The notes under the pieces: generated by a model
The model's database searches: none
What the model was told of the DNA's origin: nothing
Seen by the model: only the letters and a program-made list of their open reading frames with translations
In this document: positions 45,458 to 54,096 of the stretch, piece by piece
Layout of the letters: each line of letters begins with the position of its first letter
Position numbering within the stretch: the first letter of the stretch is position 1
Position numbers and translations under genes: made by a program
Assembly (NCBI RefSeq): GCF_004138205.1
Contig: NZ_RXNQ01000037.1
Location: 171,552 to 235,551, forward strand
Direction of reading: 5' to 3'
Origin: Pedobacter sp. SYP-B3415
Lineage (GTDB): Bacteria > Bacteroidota > Bacteroidia > Sphingobacteriales > Sphingobacteriaceae
Length of the DNA stretch: 64,000 nucleotides

Positions 45458-46156
45458 ATGCCTATCAAATGCGTGGCTGTAGACGATGAGCCGCTTGCAC
45501 TGGCGCTGATGCGCAACTATATCGGTGCCTTGCCGCAACTCGAGCTTCTGCAGACTTTCGAAGATGCCATTGCCGCTGCAGAATTTATCCGCAAGCATGA
45601 TGTCGAGCTTCTTTTTCTAGATATAGACATGCCAGACATCAGCGGCATCGACCTGATGCACGCGCTTGAGAAAAAGCCCATGGTTATCTTTACCACCGCC
45701 TACCGCAATTATGCCGTTGAAGGTTTCGAATTAAACGCGATCGACTACCTGCTCAAACCCATTGACCAGTCCAGGTTCAAAACAGCCGTGCAAAAAGCGG
45801 TTGAGTATGTAGAATACCAGAAACAAAAGGGGCTTGCTGATGGCGGACAGATCTTTGTCTACGTTGAGTACAAGCTGACAAAGATTGAGCTTGCGCATGT
45901 TACTTACATGGAGAGCCTTGAAGATTACATCAAGATTCACTTCGATAACGGTCCGACCCTCATGACACTCATGTCGATGAAAAAAATGCTCGAGAAATTG
46001 CCTGCAGACCAGTTCAGGCGCATTCACCGCAGCTTTATCGTGCCCGTGGCCCGCGTAAAGGCAATCAATAACCGCAAAGCAGAGCTGTCATCGGGCGATG
46101 TACTACCGATAAGCGACTCTTACCAGGACTTCATTGCGTTTTGGAAAGGGCAGTAA
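45458..46156 (+). CDS. LytTR family response regulator
   Basis: A 232-residue regulator. Receiver domain: acidic pair D9/D10, phospho-acceptor Asp55 in FLDIDMPD, and Lys in LLKPID (about 105). The C-terminal LytTR DNA-binding domain (about 130-232) has THVTYMESLEDYIKI-like and RRIHRSFIVPVARVKAI stretches. It is the cognate partner of the upstream kinase. LytTR proteins usually bind paired direct repeats; whether the upstream inverted repeat is its target is unknown. Confidence 0.94.
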   Translation: MPIKCVAVDDEPLALALMRNYIGALPQLELLQTFEDAIAAAEFIRKHDVELLFLDIDMPDISGIDLMHALEKKPMVIFTTAYRNYAVEGFELNAIDYLLKPIDQSRFKTAVQKAVEYVEYQKQKGLADGGQIFVYVEYKLTKIELAHVTYMESLEDYIKIHFDNGPTLMTLMSMKKMLEKLPADQFRRIHRSFIVPVARVKAINNRKAELSSGDVLPISDSYQDFIAFWKGQ

Positions 46157-46195
46157 AGCTTGCCGGCGGGCAACATGGTATTAAATTAAACAGAT

Positions 46196-47074
46196 CTAAC
46201 TGCCTTTTGCATTGCGGGTGATTTGCTCAAGCATGTCCCACATTTCAGCCGGAATGGCTTCGAGCCCGTTAAACTGACCGGCACCCTGCAGCCATTCGCC
46301 GCCGTCAATACTGATCACCTCACCGTTTATATAACCGGAAAAGTCGCTTATCAGAAAGGCCGCAAGGTTACAAAGCTCCTGATGTTCGCCCACCCTTTTT
46401 AACGGAACACGGTTCTTAAAATCGAATTTTTTAGCCAGATCACCGGGAAGCAAGCGTTCCCAGGCGCCCTTTGTAGGAAAAGGGCCCGGAGCAATGGCGT
46501 TAGTCCGGATGCCGTATTTGCCCCATTCTACGGCCAGCGACCGGGTAAGTGCCAGTACACCGCCTTTGGCGCAGGCAGACGGCACAACATAGGCAGAGCC
46601 CGTAAAGGCGTAGGTCGTTATGATGTTCAGCACCGTGCCGGAGTGCTTTTCTTTTATCCAGTGTTTTCCAAAAGCAAGCGTGCAGTTCACCGTTCCCTTT
46701 AGTACGATATCGATGATAGATGAAAATGCATTTGCAGAAAGCCGTTCTGTGGGCGAAATAAAGTTCCCTGCAGCATTGTTCAGCAGTACATCGGGTGTAC
46801 CGAACTTTTCAATAGTTTGATGCAGAACCTTTTCAACCTGTTCGGGATCACGAACATCGCACACCAGCGGCAATACTTTCCCGCCGGTCTTGTTTTCCAT
46901 TTCATCAGCAGCCTTTTCAAGAACATCGTATTTTCTGCTTGTAATGACCAGGTTGGCGCCCAGTTTAAGAAAATAGGTACCCATTGCTTTACCCAGGCCG
47001 GTGCCACCACCGGTTATGACTACGGTTTTATCTTTTAGTGCATCTGCACGAAGCATAGGCTGGTTGTACATCAT
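46196..47074 (-). CDS. SDR oxidoreductase, 2,4-dienoyl-CoA reductase (DECR1-like)
   Basis: A 292-residue short-chain dehydrogenase. The NADP-binding site is TGGGTGLGK near 21, with NNAAGNF near 99. The active-site region TTYAFTGSAYVVPSACAKGG closely follows human DECR1, where the Tyr, Ser and Lys in matching places are catalytic; it lacks the ordinary YxxxK. GPFPTKGAWERL and the C-terminal YINGEVISIDGG fit too. This enzyme reduces 2,4-dienoyl-CoA in beta-oxidation of polyunsaturated fatty acids. It starts 15 bp after the isomerase-like gene. Confidence 0.85.
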   Translation of the reverse strand: MMYNQPMLRADALKDKTVVITGGGTGLGKAMGTYFLKLGANLVITSRKYDVLEKAADEMENKTGGKVLPLVCDVRDPEQVEKVLHQTIEKFGTPDVLLNNAAGNFISPTERLSANAFSSIIDIVLKGTVNCTLAFGKHWIKEKHSGTVLNIITTYAFTGSAYVVPSACAKGGVLALTRSLAVEWGKYGIRTNAIAPGPFPTKGAWERLLPGDLAKKFDFKNRVPLKRVGEHQELCNLAAFLISDFSGYINGEVISIDGGEWLQGAGQFNGLEAIPAEMWDMLEQITRNAKGS

Positions 47075-47089
47075 ACAGGAAGGTCTGAT

Positions 47090-47851
47090 TTATTTGTTCT
47101 GTAGATTCTTTAAGATGGTTTCAAGAATGTGCCGGGTTGCCGGCGACCACCATTGTTTAAGCATTTTTTCAAGCATATCGCTTTGGTCTGCAGCCATGGC
47201 TGCGATCAGCTTGCGCCTGATATTCAGTTTGCTTTGCTGCCAGGTATTACGCTCAAGCTGCATATACTTTCTGATCCTGCGGTCGGCAGCAGTCAGAAGT
47301 CCGGCAGGGCTTACCACTTCGTCAACAAGCCCGGCGGCAAGCGCTTCCTGAGGCTGGAAAAGACGGCCTTCAAGCAAACTTCGCGCGGCAGCGGCTTTAC
47401 CAATCCAGAAAGCATACAGCTCAAAAATACTTTCAGGTACAATAATGCCGACCGGAACCTCGTTCAGCCCGATAATGAATTTTCCCTCAGCCATAATCCG
47501 GTAATCGGCAGCAAGGGCAATGATGCAGCCTCCCGCGGGGCTATGCCCGCTTATAGCTGCCACCATCGGTTTTGGAAAAGCGACCAGCGTATGTACAAAA
47601 TCCATAAACTGCCGCCAGAAGCCGGCTGCCTCCTGTTCATTATATCCATACAGCTCTACCAGGTCCAGCCCGGCAGAGAAAAAAGGTTCCTTTCCTGTAA
47701 TGATCACCCCACCAATCTGATCATCAGCCGCAATGCTGTTCAGGATATCATTGATCTCGCCGATCATCTCCCCGTTCAGCGCATTTGATTTCGGCCTGTT
47801 AAGGGTAATGGTCGCCAGCCTGTCTTTAACATTTACTACTATGGTGTTCAT
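47090..47851 (-). CDS. Crotonase family protein, probable delta3,delta2-enoyl-CoA isomerase (ECI1-like)
   Basis: A 253-residue crotonase fold enzyme. Oxyanion motifs are ITGKEPFFSAGLDL (about 51) and SGHSPAGGCIIALAADYRI (about 101). The active-site segment FIIGLNEVPVGIIVP has the single catalytic Glu and lacks the second Glu of true hydratases. This matches the mitochondrial ECI1 pattern (GLNETQLGIIAP as I recall it). It moves cis/trans-3 double bonds to trans-2 for beta-oxidation. It starts 7 bp after the upstream gene and is followed closely by the DECR1-like gene. A plain hydratase is the alternative. Confidence 0.8.
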   Translation of the reverse strand: MNTIVVNVKDRLATITLNRPKSNALNGEMIGEINDILNSIAADDQIGGVIITGKEPFFSAGLDLVELYGYNEQEAAGFWRQFMDFVHTLVAFPKPMVAAISGHSPAGGCIIALAADYRIMAEGKFIIGLNEVPVGIIVPESIFELYAFWIGKAAAARSLLEGRLFQPQEALAAGLVDEVVSPAGLLTAADRRIRKYMQLERNTWQQSKLNIRRKLIAAMAADQSDMLEKMLKQWWSPATRHILETILKNLQNK

Positions 47852-47858
47852 GTGATTA

Positions 47859-50546
47859 TTATTTCAGCTCGTATGTAAATACCTTTCTGGCCAGATGCCC
47901 TGAAGCATCGATGCCTTCTACTACAACGCGGTAAGTTCCCTTTTCGTCCGCATTAAAGAATGAAAAGCTGCCTTTGCCTTCGGCCGATGTGACCACGTGC
48001 GGGTTCCAGTAAACCGTGCTGCGCAGGTCAGGACGCTCGTTTTTCGTTTTGTCATAATCAGGCGAAAAGAATTCCCTGACCATAGAATATCCTTTCGGCG
48101 TAAAGGTTACGATGCCGGGGACGAAGGTATTGGTACGTGCGCCATCGCCGCGTTTGGTGGTTATGACGAGAATGCCGCCACCGCCGCGGCTGCCATAAAT
48201 TGCCAGGTTCCCTATTGTACGCAATACTTCGATGGTTTCCACATCATTCGGATTGATGTTATCAAGAAAGTCTCCTTCAACCTGCATACCATCCAGAACA
48301 ATCAGCATCGGTGTGTTCGGGGTCCGGGTTGAGTACGGAATTCCGTTTCTGAACAAAACGAACGGCAGCCTGCCCTGAAGACACTGACTCAGCGTTGCAC
48401 AGGCCGTTAGTTTATCTGCGGTAAGCACAAAATCTGCCCGACCCGGTCCGTTGAGGTTTGCAGAATTTCTCGCAGGGTTTTTCTTCTCAACAATATTCAC
48501 CTGATCAAGTGTAATGGTACGCTGCAGCCTGCCGGACCGCTCAAGTTCCTGTATGTACCGTTCATTCGCAGTCAGGTAGCCGGCAAGTGATGTGTTTACA
48601 TTCACTTCAATATCGCCGGTATTCTTATTTTTTGTAACAAGCTGTCCGTTCTGCTGGTCAAGCGTTATATCCACACTTTTACGGTTTTTGTCTGTACGTG
48701 CCTGCACAACAAATTTCACACTGTCGCCAAACACAAGGTCATCAAAAACAAATTCGCCTTTGTCATTTGTAAGTGTATCAGACATGAACAATCCGCCTTG
48801 TGTGGCCAACAGCGAGATTTTACCTTTCACAACCGGTTTTCCGCCGTATGATTTCGCCACACCGCTGATGCGCATCGATTTTTCGGGTTTGAATACGAGT
48901 GGCGCATTTACGCCGGCTATGATATTTTTCCACACAAACCGCCGCCATCCGTGGGTAAGCATCAGGTTGTCCAGTGCCTCAACAGTCGCAGGGGAAGAGT
49001 CTTTAAAATATGCATTCGGTTTTTCAATATAACCCGGAAGGTCGCCGCTTAACAGGAGCGATGTGAAGATGTTTGTTTCATTATCCGGATCAGGTGCAAC
49101 TTTTGCTGCGTTTGTTACTGAAACCGAAAAACTTCCCTGCACCGGTTTACCCGCCGCACTTGCCGAAAAATCGAACTTCATTTTCTGTCTGGCGGCAGCT
49201 GTTTGAGCCGGACTGCCAAAATCGAGCGCTATTTCCTGGTCGGCACGGCGCACGAAGACCAGACGCTCAGCCAGCGGCATGTTGTCTGCCGAGAAAAGCG
49301 TGAGCTGGAGAATGCCGTTTGGCAGGTCCTCTTTTTTAATGGTCACATTGGTCAGCTGTTTACTTATGTTGATACGCTGGCTCAAATAAACCACGCCGCC
49401 GCTTTGGCCAACAAGTTTTATTTCGCCCGCATTTACAGCATCTGCTGTTGTATACAGTCTGAGTGTAATTTTCGCGGGATCGCTATTGTTTACAGCCAGG
49501 GTAATCCCGGCGGATTTCGCTGCCGGAAGGTTCATGGTTTTTTCAGAACCGTCTGCGAAAGTAACACGCGCTTTATAATTTTTTCCTGCCTGCGGGTTAA
49601 TGATAAAGTTACCGAACCCGAGGGCATTACTCTCAAAATTGCTGATCTGGCTGCCCTGTTCATCGAGGACAACTCCCCTGGCAGCCTGTCCCCTTCCACT
49701 TGCATCAGAAACCTTAAAGGCAACTTTACAGGGCAGGTCCTGCAGCAGGTACCCACCTTCAGGAAAAAACTGCACATCCAGTTCGGCAGCCCTGGGCAGA
49801 ACTGGGATCACCTTTGTAACCCGCTTGCCGTCTTCAAGCGCCAGGCTGGATACAATCCGCCCGGCTTTCAACCCCCCGGGCCCCGGTGTGGCAAACGGAA
49901 TGACCGCATTGCCGCTGGCATCTGTTTTTGTCCGCCCTTTTGTGATACTCCGGTAATCGATCTGAACATCATAACTCACATTCTGGTTGGCATACGGCTC
50001 GCCGGCCTTATTTTTAAAACTGGCAATGGCGCGGTTCTGCGCCCCTTCGCCTTTACCATACTCGAAACGGGTATCTACAAAAACGGTATTGGTCCATGAA
50101 TTGGCTATACGGATGGTTTTGTCAAAGAAAAAATCCGGTCCGGCATTACGCATCAACTGCGTGTAGGCCCTGATCCGGTAGTTCCCTTCGCTGAGCGAAT
50201 CGGTAAGTTTAAAATCTCCCCAGATAATTCCGGCTGTCATGGGCAGCTTCAGCTGCTGTTTGAGCGAATCGCGTTCATTGATAAGTTCAACGTAAAGAAT
50301 ACGGCTTTGCATGGTGGGTTCGCCAGAGCGCGCATCTACAACATAGGCTTTAAACCAGATGTCATCGCCAACGGCATAGTAGGGTTTATCAAGATGGAGG
50401 TGTACTTTCTCCTGCGGATGACTTGCGGTAAACTGTTCAAGTTTTTTTAGAATGGCGGCAAAGGGGTCGTCCTGTATAAACGTAGCGGCACCAAGCGTTA
50501 CTAGCGTCAGTAAAGAGACAGCCAGGTATAAGATTCGGGTTCTCAT
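47859..50546 (-). CDS. MG2-domain protein with C-terminal TonB-plug domain
   Basis: An 895-residue exported protein (signal about 1-20). Near 48-65 is the alpha-2-macroglobulin MG2 signature EKVHLHLDKPYYAVGDDIWF, followed by several immunoglobulin-like beta domains. Around 700-800 it carries a TonB-dependent receptor plug (PMLIVLDGMQVEGDFLDNI, then ETIEVLRTIGNLAIYG and GGGILVITTKRG) but no beta-barrel follows; about 85 residues of a further beta domain end the protein. A plug without a barrel suggests interaction with a separate receptor or with TonB. Role unknown. It precedes the isomerase gene by 7 bp. Confidence 0.82.
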   Translation of the reverse strand: MRTRILYLAVSLLTLVTLGAATFIQDDPFAAILKKLEQFTASHPQEKVHLHLDKPYYAVGDDIWFKAYVVDARSGEPTMQSRILYVELINERDSLKQQLKLPMTAGIIWGDFKLTDSLSEGNYRIRAYTQLMRNAGPDFFFDKTIRIANSWTNTVFVDTRFEYGKGEGAQNRAIASFKNKAGEPYANQNVSYDVQIDYRSITKGRTKTDASGNAVIPFATPGPGGLKAGRIVSSLALEDGKRVTKVIPVLPRAAELDVQFFPEGGYLLQDLPCKVAFKVSDASGRGQAARGVVLDEQGSQISNFESNALGFGNFIINPQAGKNYKARVTFADGSEKTMNLPAAKSAGITLAVNNSDPAKITLRLYTTADAVNAGEIKLVGQSGGVVYLSQRINISKQLTNVTIKKEDLPNGILQLTLFSADNMPLAERLVFVRRADQEIALDFGSPAQTAAARQKMKFDFSASAAGKPVQGSFSVSVTNAAKVAPDPDNETNIFTSLLLSGDLPGYIEKPNAYFKDSSPATVEALDNLMLTHGWRRFVWKNIIAGVNAPLVFKPEKSMRISGVAKSYGGKPVVKGKISLLATQGGLFMSDTLTNDKGEFVFDDLVFGDSVKFVVQARTDKNRKSVDITLDQQNGQLVTKNKNTGDIEVNVNTSLAGYLTANERYIQELERSGRLQRTITLDQVNIVEKKNPARNSANLNGPGRADFVLTADKLTACATLSQCLQGRLPFVLFRNGIPYSTRTPNTPMLIVLDGMQVEGDFLDNINPNDVETIEVLRTIGNLAIYGSRGGGGILVITTKRGDGARTNTFVPGIVTFTPKGYSMVREFFSPDYDKTKNERPDLRSTVYWNPHVVTSAEGKGSFSFFNADEKGTYRVVVEGIDASGHLARKVFTYELK

Positions 50547-50589
50547 AAAATGTGCTGGAGAAAAGTTCCGATGAAGTTAGCAAAATTTC

Positions 50590-51126
50590 TCAGAATTTAT
50601 TTTTCCACATCATGCTTTCTACTGGCCTGGTCGTCTTGCGGTTATATTTTGCATTTCCCTTTGAGTTATACAGCGTTTCAATCTGTCCTTCAACTACAAA
50701 ATAGATCAGCTGCCCGATCGGCATGCCTGCGTAAACACGAACGGGCTGCGCTACCGAAATTTCAAGTGTCCAGGTGTTGCAGAAGCCCACATCACCTTTA
50801 CCCGCTGTAGCATGAATGTCTATTCCAAGCCTGCCGGTACTGCTTTTGCCTTCCAGAAACGGCACATGACCGTGTGTTTCGGTGTATTCGAGTGTAACGC
50901 CGAGATACAGCGTTCCCGGCTGAAGCACGAAGCCGTCTTTGCCAATTTCAAAATGCTCGATTTCGTTGTGCTTGCGCGCGTCGAGCACCCGGTCGTTGTA
51001 AGTTGCCAGGTATTTACCAAGGTGCACATCATAAGAATTGGTACCCAGGCATTCGGGTCTGAAAGGCTCGATTATGATCGTACCTTTTTCAATTTCTTCA
51101 AGTATCCGTTTGTCTGAAAGTATCAT
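50590..51126 (-). CDS. dcd: dCTP deaminase
   Basis: Deaminates dCTP to dUTP for thymidylate synthesis. The ATG at 51126 (MILSDKRILEEI) gives 178 residues, the normal length; a TTG six codons upstream is ignored. Family motifs: LGTNSYDVHLG near 32, EGKSSTGRLGIDIHATAG near 94-111 with substrate-binding residues, and TWTLEI with the catalytic Glu. The gene stands alone, divergent from the phosphopantetheinyl transferase gene. Confidence 0.93.
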   Translation of the reverse strand: MILSDKRILEEIEKGTIIIEPFRPECLGTNSYDVHLGKYLATYNDRVLDARKHNEIEHFEIGKDGFVLQPGTLYLGVTLEYTETHGHVPFLEGKSSTGRLGIDIHATAGKGDVGFCNTWTLEISVAQPVRVYAGMPIGQLIYFVVEGQIETLYNSKGNAKYNRKTTRPVESMMWKNKF

Positions 51127-51166
51127 TTTATGAGAACCAGGCAACGAATTTATGATTAATTTAAGA

Positions 51167-51174
51167 TAGTTTTG
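51167..51174 (+). promoter_or_regulatory. Putative -7 box of the phosphopantetheinyl transferase-lipB unit
   Basis: TAGTTTTG matches TAnnTTTG and lies 22 bp before the ATG at 51197. A convincing -33 TTG is not seen. Confidence 0.4.
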
Positions 51175-51196
51175 TACCGAATTTCCAAATTAGAAC

Positions 51197-51838
51197 ATGC
51201 CCATAGTTTACCAGCAGGAAATCGATGCCCAAACGGCCATAGCCCTCTGGAAGATAGAGGAAACTGCTTCAGAACTGCTCAGCAGTCTGCAACTCAAACC
51301 ACATGAACTGGAAACGGTTAACAGCCTTGGCAACAGCAAACGCCTTATCCACTGGCTGAGCACACGGGTCCTGCTGCGCAAAATGCTGAACACCGAAGAA
51401 TACATCGACTGCCGTATGGATGAGCATGGAAAACCCTTTCTTGTAAACTTCGATTACCATATTTCGCTTAGTCATTCATATGATTATGCTGCCGTTATGA
51501 TCGGCAAAGACAGAAAGGTGGGTATCGACATCGAGCTCATCAAACAAAAGATCGTGCTGATCAGAAAAAAATTCCTGAATGAGCATGAACTTATGCACCT
51601 GCAGGTAGATACGGATGTAGATGCCCTGTATGCCTGCTGGTGCGCAAAAGAGGCGGTCTATAAATGGAATGGCATTAAAGGCCTGGAATTCAGGAAAGAT
51701 ATGCACATCAGTCCGTTTGAAGCCGCAGACAGCGGTAAACTTGATATTGCAGTCGACCTTCAGCAGGGCCGCCGTGAACTGGAAGTCAGTTATTTTAAAA
51801 CAGCCGACGGCTATATGCTCGGTTATGTAATTGGATAA
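51197..51838 (+). CDS. 4'-phosphopantetheinyl transferase (Sfp family)
   Basis: Transfers the phosphopantetheine arm of CoA to carrier proteins. The 213-residue protein has the Sfp-type Mg-binding motifs GIDIELI (about 112-118) and WCAKEAVYKWNG (about 150-161), preceded by ISLSHSYDYAAV. The usual Sfp length and the second motif support the call. No polyketide or peptide synthase is nearby. lipB begins one base after its stop. Confidence 0.92.
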   Translation: MPIVYQQEIDAQTAIALWKIEETASELLSSLQLKPHELETVNSLGNSKRLIHWLSTRVLLRKMLNTEEYIDCRMDEHGKPFLVNFDYHISLSHSYDYAAVMIGKDRKVGIDIELIKQKIVLIRKKFLNEHELMHLQVDTDVDALYACWCAKEAVYKWNGIKGLEFRKDMHISPFEAADSGKLDIAVDLQQGRRELEVSYFKTADGYMLGYVIG

Positions 51839-51839
51839 G

Positions 51840-52550
51840 ATGAAAAACACTTCGGTACGTTTCGAAGATTGGGGCCTGACCGACTATCAGGAAGGCTGGG
51901 ACCGGCAGGAAGCGCTGTTGAACAAGATTGTTTCGCTGAAAACGCAGAACCGGGTTGAGCAGACAGAACTTCCTACTCCAAACTACCTGATTTTTTGCGA
52001 ACACCCGCACGTGTATACGCTTGGTAAAAGCGGCAAAGCAGAAAACCTGCTGCTCGACGAGCAGGGCCTGGCCGTTAAACAGGCCAGCTTCTACAAAATT
52101 AACAGGGGCGGCGATATTACCTATCACGGACCGGGACAGCTGGTCGGCTACCCCATCCTCGACCTGGAAAATTTCTTTACCGATATCCACCTGTACCTTC
52201 GTGAGATGGAAGAAGCAGTGATCCGCACCCTGGCCGATTATGGCATTGCTGCCGGGCGTTACCCGGGCTATACCGGCGTGTGGATAGAACCCGAGGGAGA
52301 CCGCGCCCGGAAAATTTGCGCTATGGGCGTCAGGTGCAGCAGGTGGGTAACCATGCACGGCTTTGCCTTTAACGTAAATCCGGATTTAAGCTATTTTAAT
52401 AACATCGTGCCCTGCGGTATCGATGACAAGGCTGTAACGTCAATGGAGCAGGAACTCGGTTATCAGGTCCCGCTTGCTGAGGTGAAAGAAACAATGAAAA
52501 AACACCTGTCTGAGATCTTTGGCATGCAGATCATCACAGAAAACCCCTGA
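51840..52550 (+). CDS. lipB: Lipoyl(octanoyl) transferase
   Basis: Transfers octanoyl from acyl carrier protein to lipoate-dependent enzyme subunits. The ATG at 51840 gives 236 residues; a TTG three codons upstream overlaps the previous gene and is less likely. Motifs: RGGDITYHGPGQLVGYPI (about 82-99), KICAMGVRCSRWVTMHGFA with the active-site Lys, and the catalytic Cys in NIVPCGI (about 190). Its place directly after the phosphopantetheinyl transferase gene links two steps that act on carrier-bound acyl groups. Confidence 0.95.
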   Translation: MKNTSVRFEDWGLTDYQEGWDRQEALLNKIVSLKTQNRVEQTELPTPNYLIFCEHPHVYTLGKSGKAENLLLDEQGLAVKQASFYKINRGGDITYHGPGQLVGYPILDLENFFTDIHLYLREMEEAVIRTLADYGIAAGRYPGYTGVWIEPEGDRARKICAMGVRCSRWVTMHGFAFNVNPDLSYFNNIVPCGIDDKAVTSMEQELGYQVPLAEVKETMKKHLSEIFGMQIITENP

Positions 52551-52574
52551 CCCGCCCGTTTCGTACATGCAGGT

Positions 52575-53270
52575 ATGAAACTGATCCTGCAGAGTTTATT
52601 ATGTTTGCTGGCACTAAACTGCAGGCAATCTATGAGCACACACGCAACCCTTCCTCCCGTTAAGGAACAATTTTACTACCTGGCCCTAGGCGATTCATAT
52701 ACAATCGGCGAAGCGGTAAAACCGGAAGAGTCCTTCCCTTTCCAGCTTCGCGACAGCCTTGCTTCCGGATCAGCGCGTTTTGCCCCGCCCGAGGTAATCG
52801 CAAAAACCGGCTGGACAACCGGCGAACTGCTCAGCGCACTGCATAAGCCTCCTGTAAGAAACGAATATGACCTCGTAACCCTGCTTATCGGTGTAAATAA
52901 TCAGTATCGCGGCTACCCGCCGGATGTCTATAAAAAAGAATTCAGCGAACTCCTGCAAAAGGCGATTGCTTATGCCGGCGGTCGGAAGGAGCGGGTTTTT
53001 GTTATTTCCATCCCCGACTGGGGCGTAACGCCTTTTGCAGCAGCATCAGGAAGAAACAAAGAAACCATCGCGACTGAAATTGATGCATACAACGCTATCG
53101 CACAAAAAGAATGTACCATTCGCGGTATTGATTTCACCGATATCACGCCCGCGTCGCGAAACGCTGCATCAGACCGGACGCTGCTTGCTGAAGATGGCCT
53201 TCATCCTTCACAGAAGATGTACAGCAGCTGGGTGGCAGCCGTTTTTCCTAAAATTTTACGGCAGTTTTAA
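52575..53270 (+). CDS. Exported SGNH/GDSL-type hydrolase
   Basis: A 231-residue protein with a hydrophobic N-terminus; the Cys near residue 16 (LLALNC) is a weak lipobox. SGNH blocks: ALGDSYTIGE (nucleophile Ser), TGWTTGEL, LLIGVNNQYRG and DGLHPSQKMY with the catalytic His. It follows lipB by 24 bp. It is a second GDSL hydrolase in the window but is not closely similar to the one at 35854. Confidence 0.87.
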   Translation: MKLILQSLLCLLALNCRQSMSTHATLPPVKEQFYYLALGDSYTIGEAVKPEESFPFQLRDSLASGSARFAPPEVIAKTGWTTGELLSALHKPPVRNEYDLVTLLIGVNNQYRGYPPDVYKKEFSELLQKAIAYAGGRKERVFVISIPDWGVTPFAAASGRNKETIATEIDAYNAIAQKECTIRGIDFTDITPASRNAASDRTLLAEDGLHPSQKMYSSWVAAVFPKILRQF

Positions 53271-53350
53271 GTTTAACTTCTTTCGAACAGTTTATCAGTT
53301 ATTCTGTTATCTTAGGCAGAAAATTACCATTTACCTCTTAAACCACTGTT

Positions 53351-53689
53351 ATGGAAGAAAACCAACCTTTCGGCCAGCCCCCCGGACAACAGCCGCCGTT
53401 CGGACAATCGAATTTTAACAACCCGCTTACGCCGCGGCCAAAGAACTACCTTGTAGAGTCGATCCTGGTTACAATCTTATGCTGTCTACCCCTTGGCATT
53501 GCTGGTATTGTCAACGCAGCAAACGTAAACAGCCGGTATGATGCAGGCGATTATGCGGGTGCGCAGGCAGCTTCAAAAGATGCCTGGAAATACACCAAAC
53601 TCGGCTTTATTATCGGCCTGGTTGTAGGAATACTGTATTTCGTAGTTGTCGTTATCCTAGGTGTTGGCGGGGCAATGCTTGGCCGCTAA
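53351..53689 (+). CDS. CD225/dispanin family small membrane protein
   Basis: A 112-residue protein. The N-terminal 30 residues are Pro/Gln/Phe-rich and cytoplasmic. Two hydrophobic segments (about 37-60 and 84-108) frame the conserved loop with VNAANVNSRYDAGDYAGA and ASKDAWKYTKLG, the CD225/dispanin signature. The function of bacterial members is unknown. Its stop overlaps the start of the DUF2752 gene (TAATG), so the two products are made together. Confidence 0.87.
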   Translation: MEENQPFGQPPGQQPPFGQSNFNNPLTPRPKNYLVESILVTILCCLPLGIAGIVNAANVNSRYDAGDYAGAQAASKDAWKYTKLGFIIGLVVGILYFVVVVILGVGGAMLGR

Positions 53690-54096
53690 TGCGATATAAG
53701 AAATGGTACCTTCCGGGAATACTGATCGTCGTAGCCGCGCTTGCCGTGGTCTATTACAGATATGATCCCGGAAGGTCTGTTTATTTTCCCAAATGTCCTT
53801 TTCATACCTTTACCGGGCTCGATTGTCCGGGCTGCGGGTCACAGCGCGCTATTCATGCGCTGCTTCACGGTAACATTGGCCAGGCCGCAGACAATAACCT
53901 GCTGCTGGTTATGAGCCTGCCATTTCTGGCTGTGCATTATTACCACAAAACGGTATCCGGAATTACCCGCAGACCTTATTCCTGGCGTGTGGTGGGGCAT
54001 CCGGCGACAGCCAGAATAATTTTTGTTATCGTCGTATTGTTCTGGATATTACGCAACATCCCCCTGACCCCTTTCCAGTACCTGGCTTCAGACTAA
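53689..54096 (+). CDS. DUF2752 membrane protein
   Basis: A 135-residue protein with three helices. The DUF2752 signature CPFHTFTGLDCPGCGSQRA (about 36-54) contains three cysteines (Cys-x9-CPGCG), and is followed by AIHALLHGNIGQAADNN. The function is unknown; the cysteines could bind metal. It is coupled to the dispanin-like gene. Its stop codon overlaps the stop of the convergent RDD gene by four bases (CTAA read both ways). Confidence 0.88.
   Translation: MRYKKWYLPGILIVVAALAVVYYRYDPGRSVYFPKCPFHTFTGLDCPGCGSQRAIHALLHGNIGQAADNNLLLVMSLPFLAVHYYHKTVSGITRRPYSWRVVGHPATARIIFVIVVLFWILRNIPLTPFQYLASD

Noticed and set aside
46157..46195. Small hairpin TTGCC/GGCAA between the LytTR and dienoyl-CoA reductase genes as a terminator
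   Set aside because: The stem is only five base pairs with no T run, too weak to call.
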